From: Photobacterium sp. SKA34
GTDB taxonomy: Bacteria; Pseudomonadota; Gammaproteobacteria; Enterobacterales; Vibrionaceae
NCBI RefSeq assembly: GCF_000153325.1
Contig: NZ_AAOU01000028.1
Location: forward strand, 1-64,000
Length of the DNA stretch: 64,000 bases
Reading direction: 5' to 3'
Shown piece by piece: positions 47,414 to 56,855 of this stretch. A model generated the notes under the pieces. It worked only from the letters and a program-made list of their open reading frames with translations. It had not been told where the DNA came from and searched no databases. Made by a program: the position numbers and the translations under genes. Every line of letters begins with the position of its first letter. Within the stretch, counting starts at the first letter, position 1.

Positions 47414-49747
47414 ATGAAGGCGTTAACGGCAACCCTTGCGGTGGCTCTCTCTTCTCTTTCCATATCGGCATGCGCAAGCCAGTTTAGCTGCGATGGACAG
47501 ACTCTCACGTCAATTATGGAGGTTAGAGAGCAAGTTAAATCTCATGCTACACCCAATCAAAGTCCGACTTATTGGGTTGAAGGTATTGTGACTAAAACGA
47601 CCTCTTCATTGTACAAGGGCTTTTTCTTTCAGGATCCAGTGGGAGATAATAATCCAAATACCTCCGATGGTATCTTTGCTTATACTTCTTCTAATGGTAT
47701 CGATGGATTAGCTGTAGGTGATAAAGTCTGTGTTGAGGCTAAGGCAAAACAGTTTCATGGGATGACTCAGTTAACTGTAAAGCTGGGACACATTGAGAAT
47801 AAAGGATTAGCACCGCAACCAATTCGAGCAACTGATATTGTTGTTGGAAGTAAAGAAAGCTTGTCAAAAGCGATGGATCGTTACCAAGGGATGTTAGTAA
47901 AAATCGTACCTGAAAGTGACTTACGTATCACGCGTAATTTTGGTTTTGATTTCAGCTCAAGACGCAACAACATGGTACTTTCTCACCAATCACCACTAAT
48001 AAAGCCGACCCAACTGTTTGTTGCTGAAACTGAACAAGTGACAAAGCAAGTTGAAGCTAATACCAATAACCAACTTTATATCGACACCGATCAGTACCCA
48101 GCGAATGGTGTTATCCCTTATTTTCCTGGCTTTGATGCACAGCAAGGCTATTTGCGTATTGGCGATCGAGTTGAGAATTTAGAAGGTGTCATAGCATACA
48201 GTTATCGTCAGCACCGCTTATTACCAACCAATACCGTCAGCCCTAGCGATTTTGTTCATTTTAATGATCGCACGTCTGCACCACAGGTGATTACAGACAG
48301 TAATCTTAAAGTGGCGAGCTTCAATGTTTTAAACTTTTTTACAAGTCACAGTGATATTGGTGGCAGCCTCAACCCAACCTGCAAAGATCAAGCCGATGCT
48401 GACGCTGCTAAAGGGTGTAATCGAGGGGCAAAAACGGCGGCAGAATTTGAATTGCAGCGAACCAAAATTGTTAATGCGTTAACGGCTATGGATGCCGATA
48501 TTATCGGCATAATGGAAATGGAGAATAACGGTTTTGGTAAAAACAGTGCAATTAAGAATCTAGTTGATGAACTTAATCTGCATTTTAATGACAGCAGTGA
48601 TCATTACCAATTTGTCGAGATTAACGATAAGGATAAGAATAAAGGTAAGTTCTTTGGTTCTGATGCGATTATGGTTGCAATGCTTTATCGTCCAAGCAAA
48701 GTGACACCGATTAAAGATGCGCAAGTTATTCGCATGCCATCGCAACATATGAGTGCGACAAACGCTGAAGGTGAAGGTGTTAAGATTGATGCATATCAGC
48801 GTGATACTCTTTTACAACAGTTTGCTATTAATGGTGCGAAGAAAAAGAGTCAATTAACTATTGTCGTTAACCATCTTAAATCCAAAGGTTCAGGCTGTTA
48901 TGAAGATTGGTTGAATGAACAAAAAGATAAGGACTACCAAAACATTCAAGGTAACTGTAACGATTTTCGTGTTTCTGCTGCGATGGTCTTAGCTGATAGG
49001 TTGAAGACAATTTCTGGTGATGTTTTAGTTATGGGGGATATGAATGCTTATGGTATGGAAGATCCTATCCGTGTGTTAACACAATACAAGCCAAAGCAAT
49101 ATCAACGAAAAATCATGTCAGCCTCAGGCACTTTCATTGGTGATCAATCCCTGCATCCTGAAGGCATTGTGGCTTCAAAAGGACTGGGTCTAGTCAACTT
49201 AGCGACTAAATGGCACGGTGCTGACAGCTACTCTTACAGTTATAATGGTGAATTAGGCAGTTTAGATCATGCTTTAGCATCTCGCTCCTTACTTAAAAAA
49301 GTGCGTGGTATTGAAGACTGGCATATTAACTCTGTAGAAAATAGCTTATTTGAATACAGTAATAAATATAGTGGTGATCTAGTTAAATCAACAGGTCCAT
49401 ACTCTGCATCAGATCATGATCCCGTGATCATAAACTTTGCTTACCCAATGGCAAAAGCCTCTTTTCAAATCACATTTGTTAATAATAGTAATCAGCCTCT
49501 TTACCCTGTTTTCAATTCTTATTATTGGGATAGTACTAAACCGTGGTTAATGAAGGGGCAGCAACGCCGTTATTCGAAAAAGGATAACTTTTTAAAACAT
49601 GTAGGTATTAAAAGCGGTGATAAAGTATCACTAAGTGTCTTAGCTTCAGGGGTTTATGATGTTCCTTGTAGCAATGTACCAGTAGAACTAAGTGGAAAAC
49701 TGAAAGCTATTTATAATGGTAAGACATGTCGTATTGAGCATTTTTAA
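47414..49747 (+). CDS. Xds/ExeM-like extracellular nuclease
   Basis: This predicted secreted nuclease has 777 residues. The signal sequence MKALTATLAVALSSLSISACA ends in a stretch that could be a lipobox (ISAC) or a signal peptidase I site (ACA-S). Residues about 40-115 look like an OB-fold domain, the endonuclease/exonuclease/phosphatase domain starts near 298 (LKVASFNVLNFF), with IMEMENNG, VNHLKSKGSGC, GDMNAYGMEDP and the catalytic SDHDPVI near 667. A C-terminal extension of about 100 residues (680-777) is extra and beta-rich. V. cholerae Xds, near trpS and pabA, degrades extracellular DNA in biofilms and uptake. Confidence 0.85.
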   Translation: MKALTATLAVALSSLSISACASQFSCDGQTLTSIMEVREQVKSHATPNQSPTYWVEGIVTKTTSSLYKGFFFQDPVGDNNPNTSDGIFAYTSSNGIDGLAVGDKVCVEAKAKQFHGMTQLTVKLGHIENKGLAPQPIRATDIVVGSKESLSKAMDRYQGMLVKIVPESDLRITRNFGFDFSSRRNNMVLSHQSPLIKPTQLFVAETEQVTKQVEANTNNQLYIDTDQYPANGVIPYFPGFDAQQGYLRIGDRVENLEGVIAYSYRQHRLLPTNTVSPSDFVHFNDRTSAPQVITDSNLKVASFNVLNFFTSHSDIGGSLNPTCKDQADADAAKGCNRGAKTAAEFELQRTKIVNALTAMDADIIGIMEMENNGFGKNSAIKNLVDELNLHFNDSSDHYQFVEINDKDKNKGKFFGSDAIMVAMLYRPSKVTPIKDAQVIRMPSQHMSATNAEGEGVKIDAYQRDTLLQQFAINGAKKKSQLTIVVNHLKSKGSGCYEDWLNEQKDKDYQNIQGNCNDFRVSAAMVLADRLKTISGDVLVMGDMNAYGMEDPIRVLTQYKPKQYQRKIMSASGTFIGDQSLHPEGIVASKGLGLVNLATKWHGADSYSYSYNGELGSLDHALASRSLLKKVRGIEDWHINSVENSLFEYSNKYSGDLVKSTGPYSASDHDPVIINFAYPMAKASFQITFVNNSNQPLYPVFNSYYWDSTKPWLMKGQQRRYSKKDNFLKHVGIKSGDKVSLSVLASGVYDVPCSNVPVELSGKLKAIYNGKTCRIEHF

Positions 49748-49770
49748 TTTACCTCGATGATAAATATCAT

Positions 49771-49806
49771 AAAGGCAGGTTCATGATGAGCTTGCCTTTA
49801 TTATTT
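49771..49806 (+). terminator. Terminator of the nuclease gene
   Basis: A 7-bp or longer stem (AAAGGCA with TGCCTTT) is followed by ATTATTTT, 24 bp after the stop. Confidence 0.75.
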
Positions 49807-49852
49807 TGTATTGCACAATAGGGCGCAGAATATCAAAGGCCCTTGTTGTAGC

Positions 49853-50428
49853 ATGCTATTAATTATCGATAACTATGATTCATTTACTTATAACCTTTAT
49901 CAATACTTTTGTGAGTTAGGCGTTGAGGTTAAGGTTGTCCGTAATGATGAGATTGATCTCGCAGGTATTGAGGCGTTAGTGCCCACCCATCTAGTTATCT
50001 CTCCAGGGCCTTGTACCCCAAATGAAGCGGGGATATCACTACAAGCCATTGAATACTTTGCAGGTAAATTACCTATTTTAGGGGTATGCTTAGGTCATCA
50101 ATCGTTAGCACAAGCTTTCGGTGGGGATGTAGTACGAGCAAGACAAGTGATGCATGGTAAAACCTCTCCGATCAAGCACAATAATACCAGTGTGTTTGAA
50201 GGGTTAAATAACCCATTAACTGTGACTCGTTATCATTCCTTAGTCGTTAAACAAGATACGCTGCCAGATTGCTTTAACATCACGGCATGGACTGAGCGCG
50301 AGGGGCAGTTTGATGAAATTATGGGAATCGCTCATAAAACGTTACCATTAGAAGGGGTGCAATTTCATCCAGAGAGTATTCTAACGGAGCAAGGGCACGC
50401 CTTATTAGCCAACTTTCTTAAGCGTTAA
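49853..50428 (+). CDS. pabA: Aminodeoxychorismate/anthranilate synthase glutamine amidotransferase
   Basis: PabA supplies ammonia from glutamine to PabB for p-aminobenzoate and folate synthesis. The ATG at 49853 gives 191 residues starting [15 protein letters not shown], the invariant family N-terminus; an upstream in-frame extension is not conserved. The catalytic triad lies in [11 protein letters not shown] (Cys near 79) and VQFHPESI (His, Glu). Position before argD fits pabA, as in E. coli; TrpG would lie in the trp operon. Confidence 0.93.
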   Translation: MLLIIDNYDSFTYNLYQYFCELGVEVKVVRNDEIDLAGIEALVPTHLVISPGPCTPNEAGISLQAIEYFAGKLPILGVCLGHQSLAQAFGGDVVRARQVMHGKTSPIKHNNTSVFEGLNNPLTVTRYHSLVVKQDTLPDCFNITAWTEREGQFDEIMGIAHKTLPLEGVQFHPESILTEQGHALLANFLKR

Positions 50429-50440
50429 ATTTCGAATTAA

Positions 50441-50479
50441 ATCGCGATTTTTATTATATTTCGTTCTTAAAATCGCGAT
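50441..50479. repeat. Paired ATCGCGAT palindromes downstream of pabA
   Basis: ATCGCGATTTT at 50441-50451 pairs perfectly with AAAATCGCGAT at 50469-50479. Each arm core is itself an 8-bp palindrome. It lies 13 bp after the pabA stop. No U tract follows on the plus strand, so it is not a standard terminator. Confidence 0.6.
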
Positions 50480-50756
50480 ATCACCCACATCTCTTATATT
50501 TTTACACTTCTAACTCTCATTTATTGAAATTGCAAAGCTATTCACTAGCATATTTCTCTGTGCTATTGATTTCCTGATAGGAAACACACCTTTCTGTCTT
50601 AGTTAGTTAATAAACTTGCCGAGATAACGCATAACTATGTCAGTTTTATCAAAAACTTTATCGTTGCCCAAGAGCAAAAAAAATATTCTGCTATTGGCAA
50701 AGGTTAATAAAATGTAAATACTATGATTATAGCGTTATACACAGAAGGATAATGTG
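50480..50756. other. Intergenic region before argD
   Basis: It is AT-rich with no convincing gene. It should hold the argD-ast promoter. I could not find an 18-bp ARG box better than chance. A 26-codon frame at 50637-50717 is considered accidental. Confidence 0.4.
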
Positions 50757-51977
50757 ATGACTACAGAGCAAAGAGTAGAACGTAATTTATTTGATAAGGT
50801 AATGGTACCTTGTTATTCACCTATGGCTGAGATCCCAGTACGTGGCAGTGGTGCGCGAGTATGGGATCAACATGATCGTGAATATGTCGATTTTGCCGGT
50901 GGAATTGCGGTGAGTTGTCTGGGTCATTGCCATCCTATTATGGTTAACGCATTAAAAGATCAAGCCGATAAATTATGGCACTTAAGTAATGTGTTAACCA
51001 ATGAACCCGCATTGCGTTTAGCGAAAAAGCTCACTGAGTTATGTTTTGCTGACAAAGTCTTTTTTGCTAACTCTGGTGCTGAAGCTAACGAAGCGGCACT
51101 GAAATTGGCTCGCCGTTATGCGGTCGATAAGTTTAGTGCTGAAAAAGATCAAATTATTGCCTTTCATCAAGGTTTCCACGGTCGTACTTTTTTCACCGTT
51201 ACTGTTGGTGGGCAAGAAGCTTACTCAGATGGTTTTGGTCCTAAACCTCAAGCGGTAACGCATATTCCTTACAATGACTTATCAGCTTTAGCTGAGATTA
51301 TGTCTGAGCGAACTTGTGCGGTGATGATGGAGCCATTACAAGGTGAAGGAGGTTTGGTTAGCCCGAGCGTTGAGTTTGTTCAGGGTGTGCGTGAATTATG
51401 TGATAAGCACCAAGCCCTATTGATATTTGATGAAGTCCAAACTGGCAATGGTCGTACTGGTGATTTTTATGCCTATCAAGGTTTAGGTGTAACACCAGAT
51501 ATTTTAACGACGGCTAAGTCACTGGGTGGTGGTTTCCCAATTGGTGCAATGCTTACTACAACAGAATTAGCAGAGCATTTAAAAGTCGGTACTCATGGCT
51601 CAACGTATGGTGGTAATCCGTTAGCATGCGCTGTCGCGGAAGCGGTAATTAATGAAGTGAGTAAACCTGATGTGTTAGCTGGAGTGAAAGAGCGTGAACA
51701 ATGGTTCCGTGAAGGGCTTACAGCTATTAATGCTAAATACCCAATTTTTGCTGAGATCCGCGGTAAAGGTTTACTGCTGGGAGCGTCTCTCACAGAAGAG
51801 TGGCAAGGTCGTGCGCGTGACATTCTTGTTCAAGCCGGTAAAGAAGGCTTAATGATGTTAGTTGCAGGTACGAGTGTTGTGCGCTTTACGCCATCGTTAG
51901 TGATTGAAAAAGCCGATGTGGATGAAGGTATGGCTCGTCTAGAACGTGCTATCGCAACACTCTACAACGCCGAGTAA
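50757..51977 (+). CDS. argD: Acetylornithine/succinylornithine aminotransferase
   Basis: This PLP enzyme works in arginine synthesis (N-acetylornithine) and, being upstream of astA and astD, probably also in arginine breakdown as AstC. The ATG at 50757, eight bases after an AAGG ribosome-binding site, gives 406 residues; a GTG one codon earlier is possible. The PLP lysine lies in [15 protein letters not shown] (near residue 254), with [15 protein letters not shown] and [15 protein letters not shown]. The biosynthetic versus catabolic split cannot be decided by sequence, so the symbol argD is used. Confidence 0.93.
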   Translation: MTTEQRVERNLFDKVMVPCYSPMAEIPVRGSGARVWDQHDREYVDFAGGIAVSCLGHCHPIMVNALKDQADKLWHLSNVLTNEPALRLAKKLTELCFADKVFFANSGAEANEAALKLARRYAVDKFSAEKDQIIAFHQGFHGRTFFTVTVGGQEAYSDGFGPKPQAVTHIPYNDLSALAEIMSERTCAVMMEPLQGEGGLVSPSVEFVQGVRELCDKHQALLIFDEVQTGNGRTGDFYAYQGLGVTPDILTTAKSLGGGFPIGAMLTTTELAEHLKVGTHGSTYGGNPLACAVAEAVINEVSKPDVLAGVKEREQWFREGLTAINAKYPIFAEIRGKGLLLGASLTEEWQGRARDILVQAGKEGLMMLVAGTSVVRFTPSLVIEKADVDEGMARLERAIATLYNAE

Positions 51978-51995
51978 TCTTACTTTACATTGCTG

Positions 51996-52021
51996 CTGGC
52001 AGTTGGGGGAACGACTGCCAG
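51996..52021 (+). promoter_or_regulatory. Hairpin between argD and astA
   Basis: A perfect 8-bp stem (CTGGCAGT with ACTGCCAG) has a ten-base loop and no U tract. It is probably an mRNA-stability element inside the operon. Confidence 0.5.
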
Positions 52022-52090
52022 TTGCCTTGATCTTATTGTTATCCATCGAGTTAGTGGCAATGGTCACTACCTGCATCAGGAGGGAAGTCG

Positions 52091-53107
52091 ATGCTGGTTA
52101 TTCGTCCTATCATCGCTGATGATTATTCTGCACTCATGCAGTGCGCTGAAGAATCGGGTCATGGTTTTACTTCATTACCTGTTAACGAAGAAATGCTTCG
52201 TAACCGCATCGCTCATTCAGAGCGTAGCTTTGCAAAACATGTCGTTCGCCCAGAGGATGAAGGCTACCTGATGGTCGCTGAAGATACAGATACCGGCGAG
52301 ATAGCAGGTACCACAGCCATTGAAGCGTCGATTGGCTTAGAAGCCCCTTTTTATAACTATCATCTAAGTACTGTGGTTCATGCCTCGCGTCGATTAGGGG
52401 TGCACAATACCGTACAGTTATTGACATTAGGTAATCACTACACCGGAGATACCGAGCTTTGTACATTATTTTTACGTACACCGTGGCGTGAAGGTTTAAA
52501 TGGTCGTCTATTGTCTAAAGCGCGCTTTTTAATGATGGCAGAGCATCGTCATCGTTTCGCTGATGTGGTATTTGCCGAAATGCGCGGTGTTTCCGATGAA
52601 AAAGGGAACTCACCTTTTTGGCAATGGCTAAAAGATAACTTTTTCTCGATTGATTTTATTCATGCTGATTATCTAACGGGTATAGGAGCAAAAGGCTTTA
52701 TTGCGGACTTAATGCCTAAACTTCCGATATACGTCAATTTACTGAGCCAAGAAGCCCAAGCGGTCATCGGTCAAGTTCATGACAACACTCGTCCTGCATT
52801 ACGCTTGCTAGAAAATGAAGGTTTTTCATGCCGTGGTTATGTCGATATTTTTGATGCAGGCCCTACGGTTGAATGTGATGTACGTAATGTGGAAACGGTT
52901 CGCCATTCAAAGCGTTATATCGTTGAAATTAACGATCATCAAAGTGAACAGCAGTGCTTAGTAGCGAATACATCATTTACTGATTTTCGTGCTGTTGCGA
53001 GCCCACTGGAAATTAATGATAAAGCGCAAACCGTGGTTATGACGCAAGAGGTCGCAGATACTCTCATGGTTAATACAGGTGAGCCTGTGCGTTTTATTGA
53101 GCTGTAA
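52091..53107 (+). CDS. astA: Arginine N-succinyltransferase
   Basis: AstA succinylates arginine, the first step of the ammonia-producing AST pathway. The 338-residue protein starts MLVIRPIIADDYSALMQCAEESGHGFTSLP and has FYNYHLSTVVHASRRL, TLFLRTPWREGLNGRLLSKARF, FAEMRGVSDEKGNSPFW and HDNTRPALRLLENEGF, all family blocks. A GGAGGGAAG ribosome-binding site precedes it. It follows argD/astC and precedes astD. Confidence 0.96.
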   Translation: MLVIRPIIADDYSALMQCAEESGHGFTSLPVNEEMLRNRIAHSERSFAKHVVRPEDEGYLMVAEDTDTGEIAGTTAIEASIGLEAPFYNYHLSTVVHASRRLGVHNTVQLLTLGNHYTGDTELCTLFLRTPWREGLNGRLLSKARFLMMAEHRHRFADVVFAEMRGVSDEKGNSPFWQWLKDNFFSIDFIHADYLTGIGAKGFIADLMPKLPIYVNLLSQEAQAVIGQVHDNTRPALRLLENEGFSCRGYVDIFDAGPTVECDVRNVETVRHSKRYIVEINDHQSEQQCLVANTSFTDFRAVASPLEINDKAQTVVMTQEVADTLMVNTGEPVRFIEL

Positions 53108-53134
53108 AACTACGAAAAAAGAGGGGAGAGAAGT

Positions 53135-54592
53135 ATGAGTCAATGGATTGCGGGTCAGTGGGTCGATGGTTTAGGTGATGAGATAACATCGCTCAACCCC
53201 TTTACTGATGAAGTAATTTGGCAAGGCCGAGCCGCGACAGGTGAGCAAGTCTCGCAAGCGGTGAATGCTGCGCGTGAAGCGTTACTTCAATGGCGTCATA
53301 CTCCCCTTGTTGAGCGTCAAGCCATCGTGGAACAATTTGCCGAGTTGGTGAAAACCAATAGTGAAAATATTGCCATTACGATAGCTGAAGAAACGGGTAA
53401 ACCGTTATGGGAAACGCGAACAGAAGCAGCAGCAATGGTGGGGAAAGTGGCGATTTCTTTACGTGCTTACCATGAACGCACTGGCCAACGTGAGAAAGAT
53501 CTTGCTGGCACGATAGCGGTTGTTCGTCATCGACCATTAGGAGTGATGGCTGTATTTGGGCCCTATAATTTCCCCGGTCATTTACCTAATGGTCATATCG
53601 TACCTGCACTGCTTGCGGGGAATACGGTGGTATTCAAACCTTCTGAGTTAACGCCTAAAACGGCTGAAATTGTAATGAAACTCTGGCAACAAGCAGGATT
53701 ACCTGATGGGGTTATTAATCTTGTGCAGGGGGATCGCTCTACTGGAGAGGCGCTCGCCGTTTCAAAAGATATTGATGGTTTATTGTTTACTGGCAGCGCC
53801 AATACTGGGCATATTCTGCATCGCCAATTTGCAGGTCAGCCGGGTAAGATGCTGGCATTAGAAATGGGGGGCAATAACCCCATGGTGATCTCCAATGCTT
53901 ATGGTGATCTCAATGCTACCGTTTATACCATTTTACAATCTGCTTTTATCAGCGCAGGACAACGTTGTACTTGTGCTCGCCGACTATACTTACCTTTGGG
54001 TAGCGCAGGGGATGCGTTGTTGGCTGCTTTATTGGAAGCAACCAAAGCGATAGTGGTCGATGGACCATTTGCCGAGCCTGCGCCGTTTATGGGGCCTCAA
54101 ATCTCTCACCAAGCAGCAGACAATATTGTGCAAACTCAGCGACAATTAGTATCGCTTGGTGGTGAAGTATTGGTAGAGGCAAAGCGCGGACAAGGAGCGG
54201 TGGTTACACCGGGAATCATTGATGTTACGAATATCGAAAATTTACCCGATGAAGAATATTTTGGGCCATTATTGCAGGTAGTACGTTATCAAGATCTCGC
54301 TCAAGCGGTTCGATTGGCAAATGACACCCGTTATGGCTTATCAGCAGGGCTTGTATCAACCGATGATAGTGAATGGCAATATTTTATCGATCATATTCGT
54401 GCAGGGATTGTAAATCGTAATCGCCAGTTAACGGGAGCGAGTGGAGATGCGCCGTTTGGTGGTCCAGGAGCGTCTGGTAATTTACGTCCAAGTGCATACT
54501 ACGCTGCTGATTATTGTGCTTACCCAATGGCATCAATGGAAGGTGAAGCAACATGCTTACCTGAGCAGTTATCTCCGGGTATTTTACTCTGA
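53135..54592 (+). CDS. astD: N-succinylglutamate 5-semialdehyde dehydrogenase
   Basis: AstD oxidises succinylglutamate semialdehyde, the fourth AST step. The 485-residue aldehyde dehydrogenase has the NAD-binding FTGSANTG, the catalytic glutamate in [10 protein letters not shown] (near 243) and the catalytic cysteine in [15 protein letters not shown] (near 277). AGGGGAGAG provides the ribosome-binding site, and it starts 27 bp after astA. astB and astE do not follow as they do in E. coli. Confidence 0.96.
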   Translation: MSQWIAGQWVDGLGDEITSLNPFTDEVIWQGRAATGEQVSQAVNAAREALLQWRHTPLVERQAIVEQFAELVKTNSENIAITIAEETGKPLWETRTEAAAMVGKVAISLRAYHERTGQREKDLAGTIAVVRHRPLGVMAVFGPYNFPGHLPNGHIVPALLAGNTVVFKPSELTPKTAEIVMKLWQQAGLPDGVINLVQGDRSTGEALAVSKDIDGLLFTGSANTGHILHRQFAGQPGKMLALEMGGNNPMVISNAYGDLNATVYTILQSAFISAGQRCTCARRLYLPLGSAGDALLAALLEATKAIVVDGPFAEPAPFMGPQISHQAADNIVQTQRQLVSLGGEVLVEAKRGQGAVVTPGIIDVTNIENLPDEEYFGPLLQVVRYQDLAQAVRLANDTRYGLSAGLVSTDDSEWQYFIDHIRAGIVNRNRQLTGASGDAPFGGPGASGNLRPSAYYAADYCAYPMASMEGEATCLPEQLSPGILL

Positions 54593-54636
54593 GGCTAATA
54601 GGTTCACTGTGTTATTTACAGTAAGGATTGTGCAGC

Positions 54637-55425
54637 ATGGAACAATTATTTACCGCGTTATGGCAAGATTATACTCAGCGATTATGTCCTTCAGCGCTGA
54701 GTATTCGGCAATTACTTACCGAAGATGCGCCACTTAAAAATGATCATATTGCGTTACGTACCTTTGCACTACCGAAATGTGGTTTAGCAAGGTTAGCGGC
54801 CCCTTTTATTGCGGTAGGTTATAAACCCAAAGGTCAATACCATTTCAAAGCGAAAAAACTATATGCAGAGCACTTTGAACATCCCGATCCTGATGCGCCT
54901 AAAGTATTTATTAGTGAACTGCAATTAGGCTTATGTTCAACAGAGTTGCAAACAGAAGTACGGCAGCTTGTAGATCAAGTTGATGATGACTATTTTGCCA
55001 ATCCTGCTTTTCTCTCTCAAGGTAAACCATGGCAATTAAGTCGTGATAGTTATCAGCTTTTAAATGCAGAAAGTGAATATGCAGGATGGGTAGCAGCACA
55101 TGGTTTTGGTGCCAATCATTTTACCGTCGACATTAATCAGCTTGAGCAATTTAATGAAATCTCTGAAGTGAACCATTTTCTTGAATCGAGTGGTTTTGAT
55201 ATTAATCAGGCAGGCGGTGCAGTAAAAGGTGATCCTACTGTAATGCTAGAGCAATCAGCAACCATGGCTGATAAAGTCATGGTCACATTTTCTGATGGTG
55301 AGATGTTAGTCTCTGGTGGATTTTATGAGTTTGCTAAACGCTATCTACAGCCTGATGGTGAGGTTTATAGCGGGTTTGTTGAAGCTTCGGCAGATAAGAT
55401 CTTTGAGAGTACTTATAACTCTTGA
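54637..55425 (+). CDS. DUF1338 family protein (2-oxoadipate dioxygenase/decarboxylase-like)
   Basis: The 262-residue protein from the ATG at 54637 (AAGG ribosome-binding site ten bases upstream; a TTG at 54628 is an alternative) shows the DUF1338 blocks NDHIALRTFALP near residue 37, the metal-ligand GANHFTVDIN near 165, and a C-terminal GGFYEFAKRYLQ. DUF1338 includes HglS/YdcJ, Fe(II) enzymes converting 2-oxoadipate to 2-hydroxyglutarate in lysine breakdown. It is 45 bp after astD and presumably co-transcribed, which suggests an amino-acid catabolic role; the substrate here is inference. Confidence 0.82.
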   Translation: MEQLFTALWQDYTQRLCPSALSIRQLLTEDAPLKNDHIALRTFALPKCGLARLAAPFIAVGYKPKGQYHFKAKKLYAEHFEHPDPDAPKVFISELQLGLCSTELQTEVRQLVDQVDDDYFANPAFLSQGKPWQLSRDSYQLLNAESEYAGWVAAHGFGANHFTVDINQLEQFNEISEVNHFLESSGFDINQAGGAVKGDPTVMLEQSATMADKVMVTFSDGEMLVSGGFYEFAKRYLQPDGEVYSGFVEASADKIFESTYNS

Positions 55426-55449
55426 ACGGTGTAAGCGATGCAAGAAAAA

Positions 55450-55474
55450 AGCAGCCATTTGGCTGCTTTTTTTT
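55450..55474 (+). terminator. Terminator of the argD-ast operon
   Basis: A stem AGCAGCC with GGCTGCT and a short ATTT loop is followed by T7. Confidence 0.9.
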
Positions 55475-55481
55475 GAATCTG

Positions 55482-55691
55482 TTAACTGTCGAGGGGCGAT
55501 CCCCAAATACCACTGTCTTCAGCAGGACAACGTCGTAGTCCTGTTTGTTGTTCAAGATAACAACGGTGATCGCTAAAACCTGTCATTTCAATCGTGGTTG
55601 GCTGAGGATTTATTACACCAGGAACGGTGGTACAGCGATTTGGGGCAAAGCGTTCAATATCCATATAAAACCAAGAAAAGATGAAGTCCAT
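55482..55691 (-). CDS. Small cysteine-containing hypothetical protein
   Basis: I do not recognise a family. The 69-residue frame runs MDFIFSWFYMDIERFAPNRC and ends IWGSPLDS, with three Cys (RCTTVPG, HRCYLEQ, RRCPAEDSG) and a balanced, protein-like composition. An internal ATG at 55664 would give 60 residues without the hydrophobic start. Neither start has a strong ribosome-binding site. It lies between the terminator of the ast operon and crp, on the crp strand. It may be a small real gene restricted to this family; the evidence is only composition and length. Confidence 0.45.
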   Translation of the reverse strand: MDFIFSWFYMDIERFAPNRCTTVPGVINPQPTTIEMTGFSDHRCYLEQQTGLRRCPAEDSGIWGSPLDS

Positions 55692-55790
55692 TCATTGCTT
55701 GAATGTAGCATTTAATTTGAGCAATACAAATTAATTAATGACACACTTTTTAAAGGTATTTATGGGTTGGATTATTAATTAATAAGAAAT

Positions 55791-55820
55791 AAAAAAGCCG
55801 CAACAAAGTGCGGCTTTTTT
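55791..55820. terminator. Terminator of crp, symmetric
   Basis: A perfect 12-bp stem (AAAAAAGCCGCA with TGCGGCTTTTTT) lies just downstream of crp on the minus strand. Confidence 0.92.
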
Positions 55821-55842
55821 GTACGGCTAAAGACGTTAAAAA

Positions 55843-56475
55843 TTAACGCGTACCGTAAACAACAATCGTCTTACCATGAGCAGAGATAAGGTTCTGCTCT
55901 TCAAGCATTTTCAGAATACGACCAACTGTTTCACGAGAACAGCCAACAATTTGACCGATTTCTTGACGAGTGATCTTAATCTGCATGCCATCAGGGTGCG
56001 TCATTGCATCTGGCTGTTTTGCAAGATTTAGCAATGTCTGTGCGATACGGCCTGTAACATCTAAAAATGCCAAATCACCTACTTTCTGGCTTGTCACTTG
56101 AAGGCGACTTGCCATTTGAGCAGATAAGCGCATCAGAATATCAGGATTGACTTGAATTAACTGACGGAATTTTTTAAATGAAATTTCTGCTACTTCACAA
56201 GGACTTTTCGCACGAACCCAAGCAGTACGCTCTTGATCTTCTTCGAATAAGCCAAGCTCACCAATAAAGTCACCTTGGTTTAGGTAAGAAAGGATCATCT
56301 CCTTACCTTCTTCATCCTTGATTAGTACAGCAACAGAACCCTTCACAATGTAATACAACGTTTCTGCTTTCTCACCTGCGTGGATCAGCGTACTTTTCGA
56401 TGGGTACTTGTGAATATGACAATGGGAAAGAAACCACTCTAAAGTTGGATCTGTTTGCGGTTTACCTGGAACCAT
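55843..56475 (-). CDS. crp: cAMP receptor protein
   Basis: CRP is the global carbon regulator. The 210-residue length equals E. coli CRP. The cAMP pocket [22 protein letters not shown] lies near residue 68-90, and the helix-turn-helix [24 protein letters not shown] near 170-193. It ends [11 protein letters not shown] as in E. coli. A GAGGAAG ribosome-binding site is present. A CRP-type site lies about 200 bp upstream, in the gap shared with yhfA. Confidence 0.98.
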   Translation of the reverse strand: MVPGKPQTDPTLEWFLSHCHIHKYPSKSTLIHAGEKAETLYYIVKGSVAVLIKDEEGKEMILSYLNQGDFIGELGLFEEDQERTAWVRAKSPCEVAEISFKKFRQLIQVNPDILMRLSAQMASRLQVTSQKVGDLAFLDVTGRIAQTLLNLAKQPDAMTHPDGMQIKITRQEIGQIVGCSRETVGRILKMLEEQNLISAHGKTIVVYGTR

Positions 56476-56677
56476 ATTACTAACTTCCTCTGCATTTGTT
56501 GCCCAACAGCATTGGTCTCTTTTCTAAGTTTTATGACAAGAAAAAAAACTGCCTACTGACAGGGTATCCATTCAGCCGCTGGGCTGCAAGCTAACTTGAA
56601 TAAGTTAGAGTGTATCCTTTTTCTACGCCTTTTTCTTGATATTGATCTAGTAGATTCGTTCATTTCATATGGATAAC
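56476..56677. other. crp leader and promoter region
   Basis: There is no gene. Two small perfect hairpins lie here: CAGCC/GGCTG at 56573-56586 and CTAACTT/AAGTTAG at 56591-56608, probably within the crp 5' leader. Confidence 0.5.
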
Positions 56678-56693
56678 TGTGCACGGGATCACA
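56678..56693. promoter_or_regulatory. Candidate CRP-cAMP site between crp and yhfA
   Basis: TGTGC, six bases, TCACA matches the TGTGA-N6-TCACA core at 9 of 10 positions. In E. coli, crp is autoregulated from this same divergent interval. Confidence 0.65.
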
Positions 56694-56855
56694 ATGCGGC
56701 GAGATAGTTTTAAGCTGTGTGATAAGTAAAGCTTATTACGACGATTTTTAGTGAGAAAAAAAGTTTGTCATTAAGGAGGTGAATTAGAATTTACATTCAT
56801 TATTTTATCAATAAAACTAGAGATAATTATTGGGTGTTTGAATAAGGATTAAACG

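Noticed and set aside
50637-50717. A 26-codon frame upstream of argD, considered as a second leader peptide.
   Set aside because: It has no arginine codons and no clear ribosome-binding site; it looks like chance.
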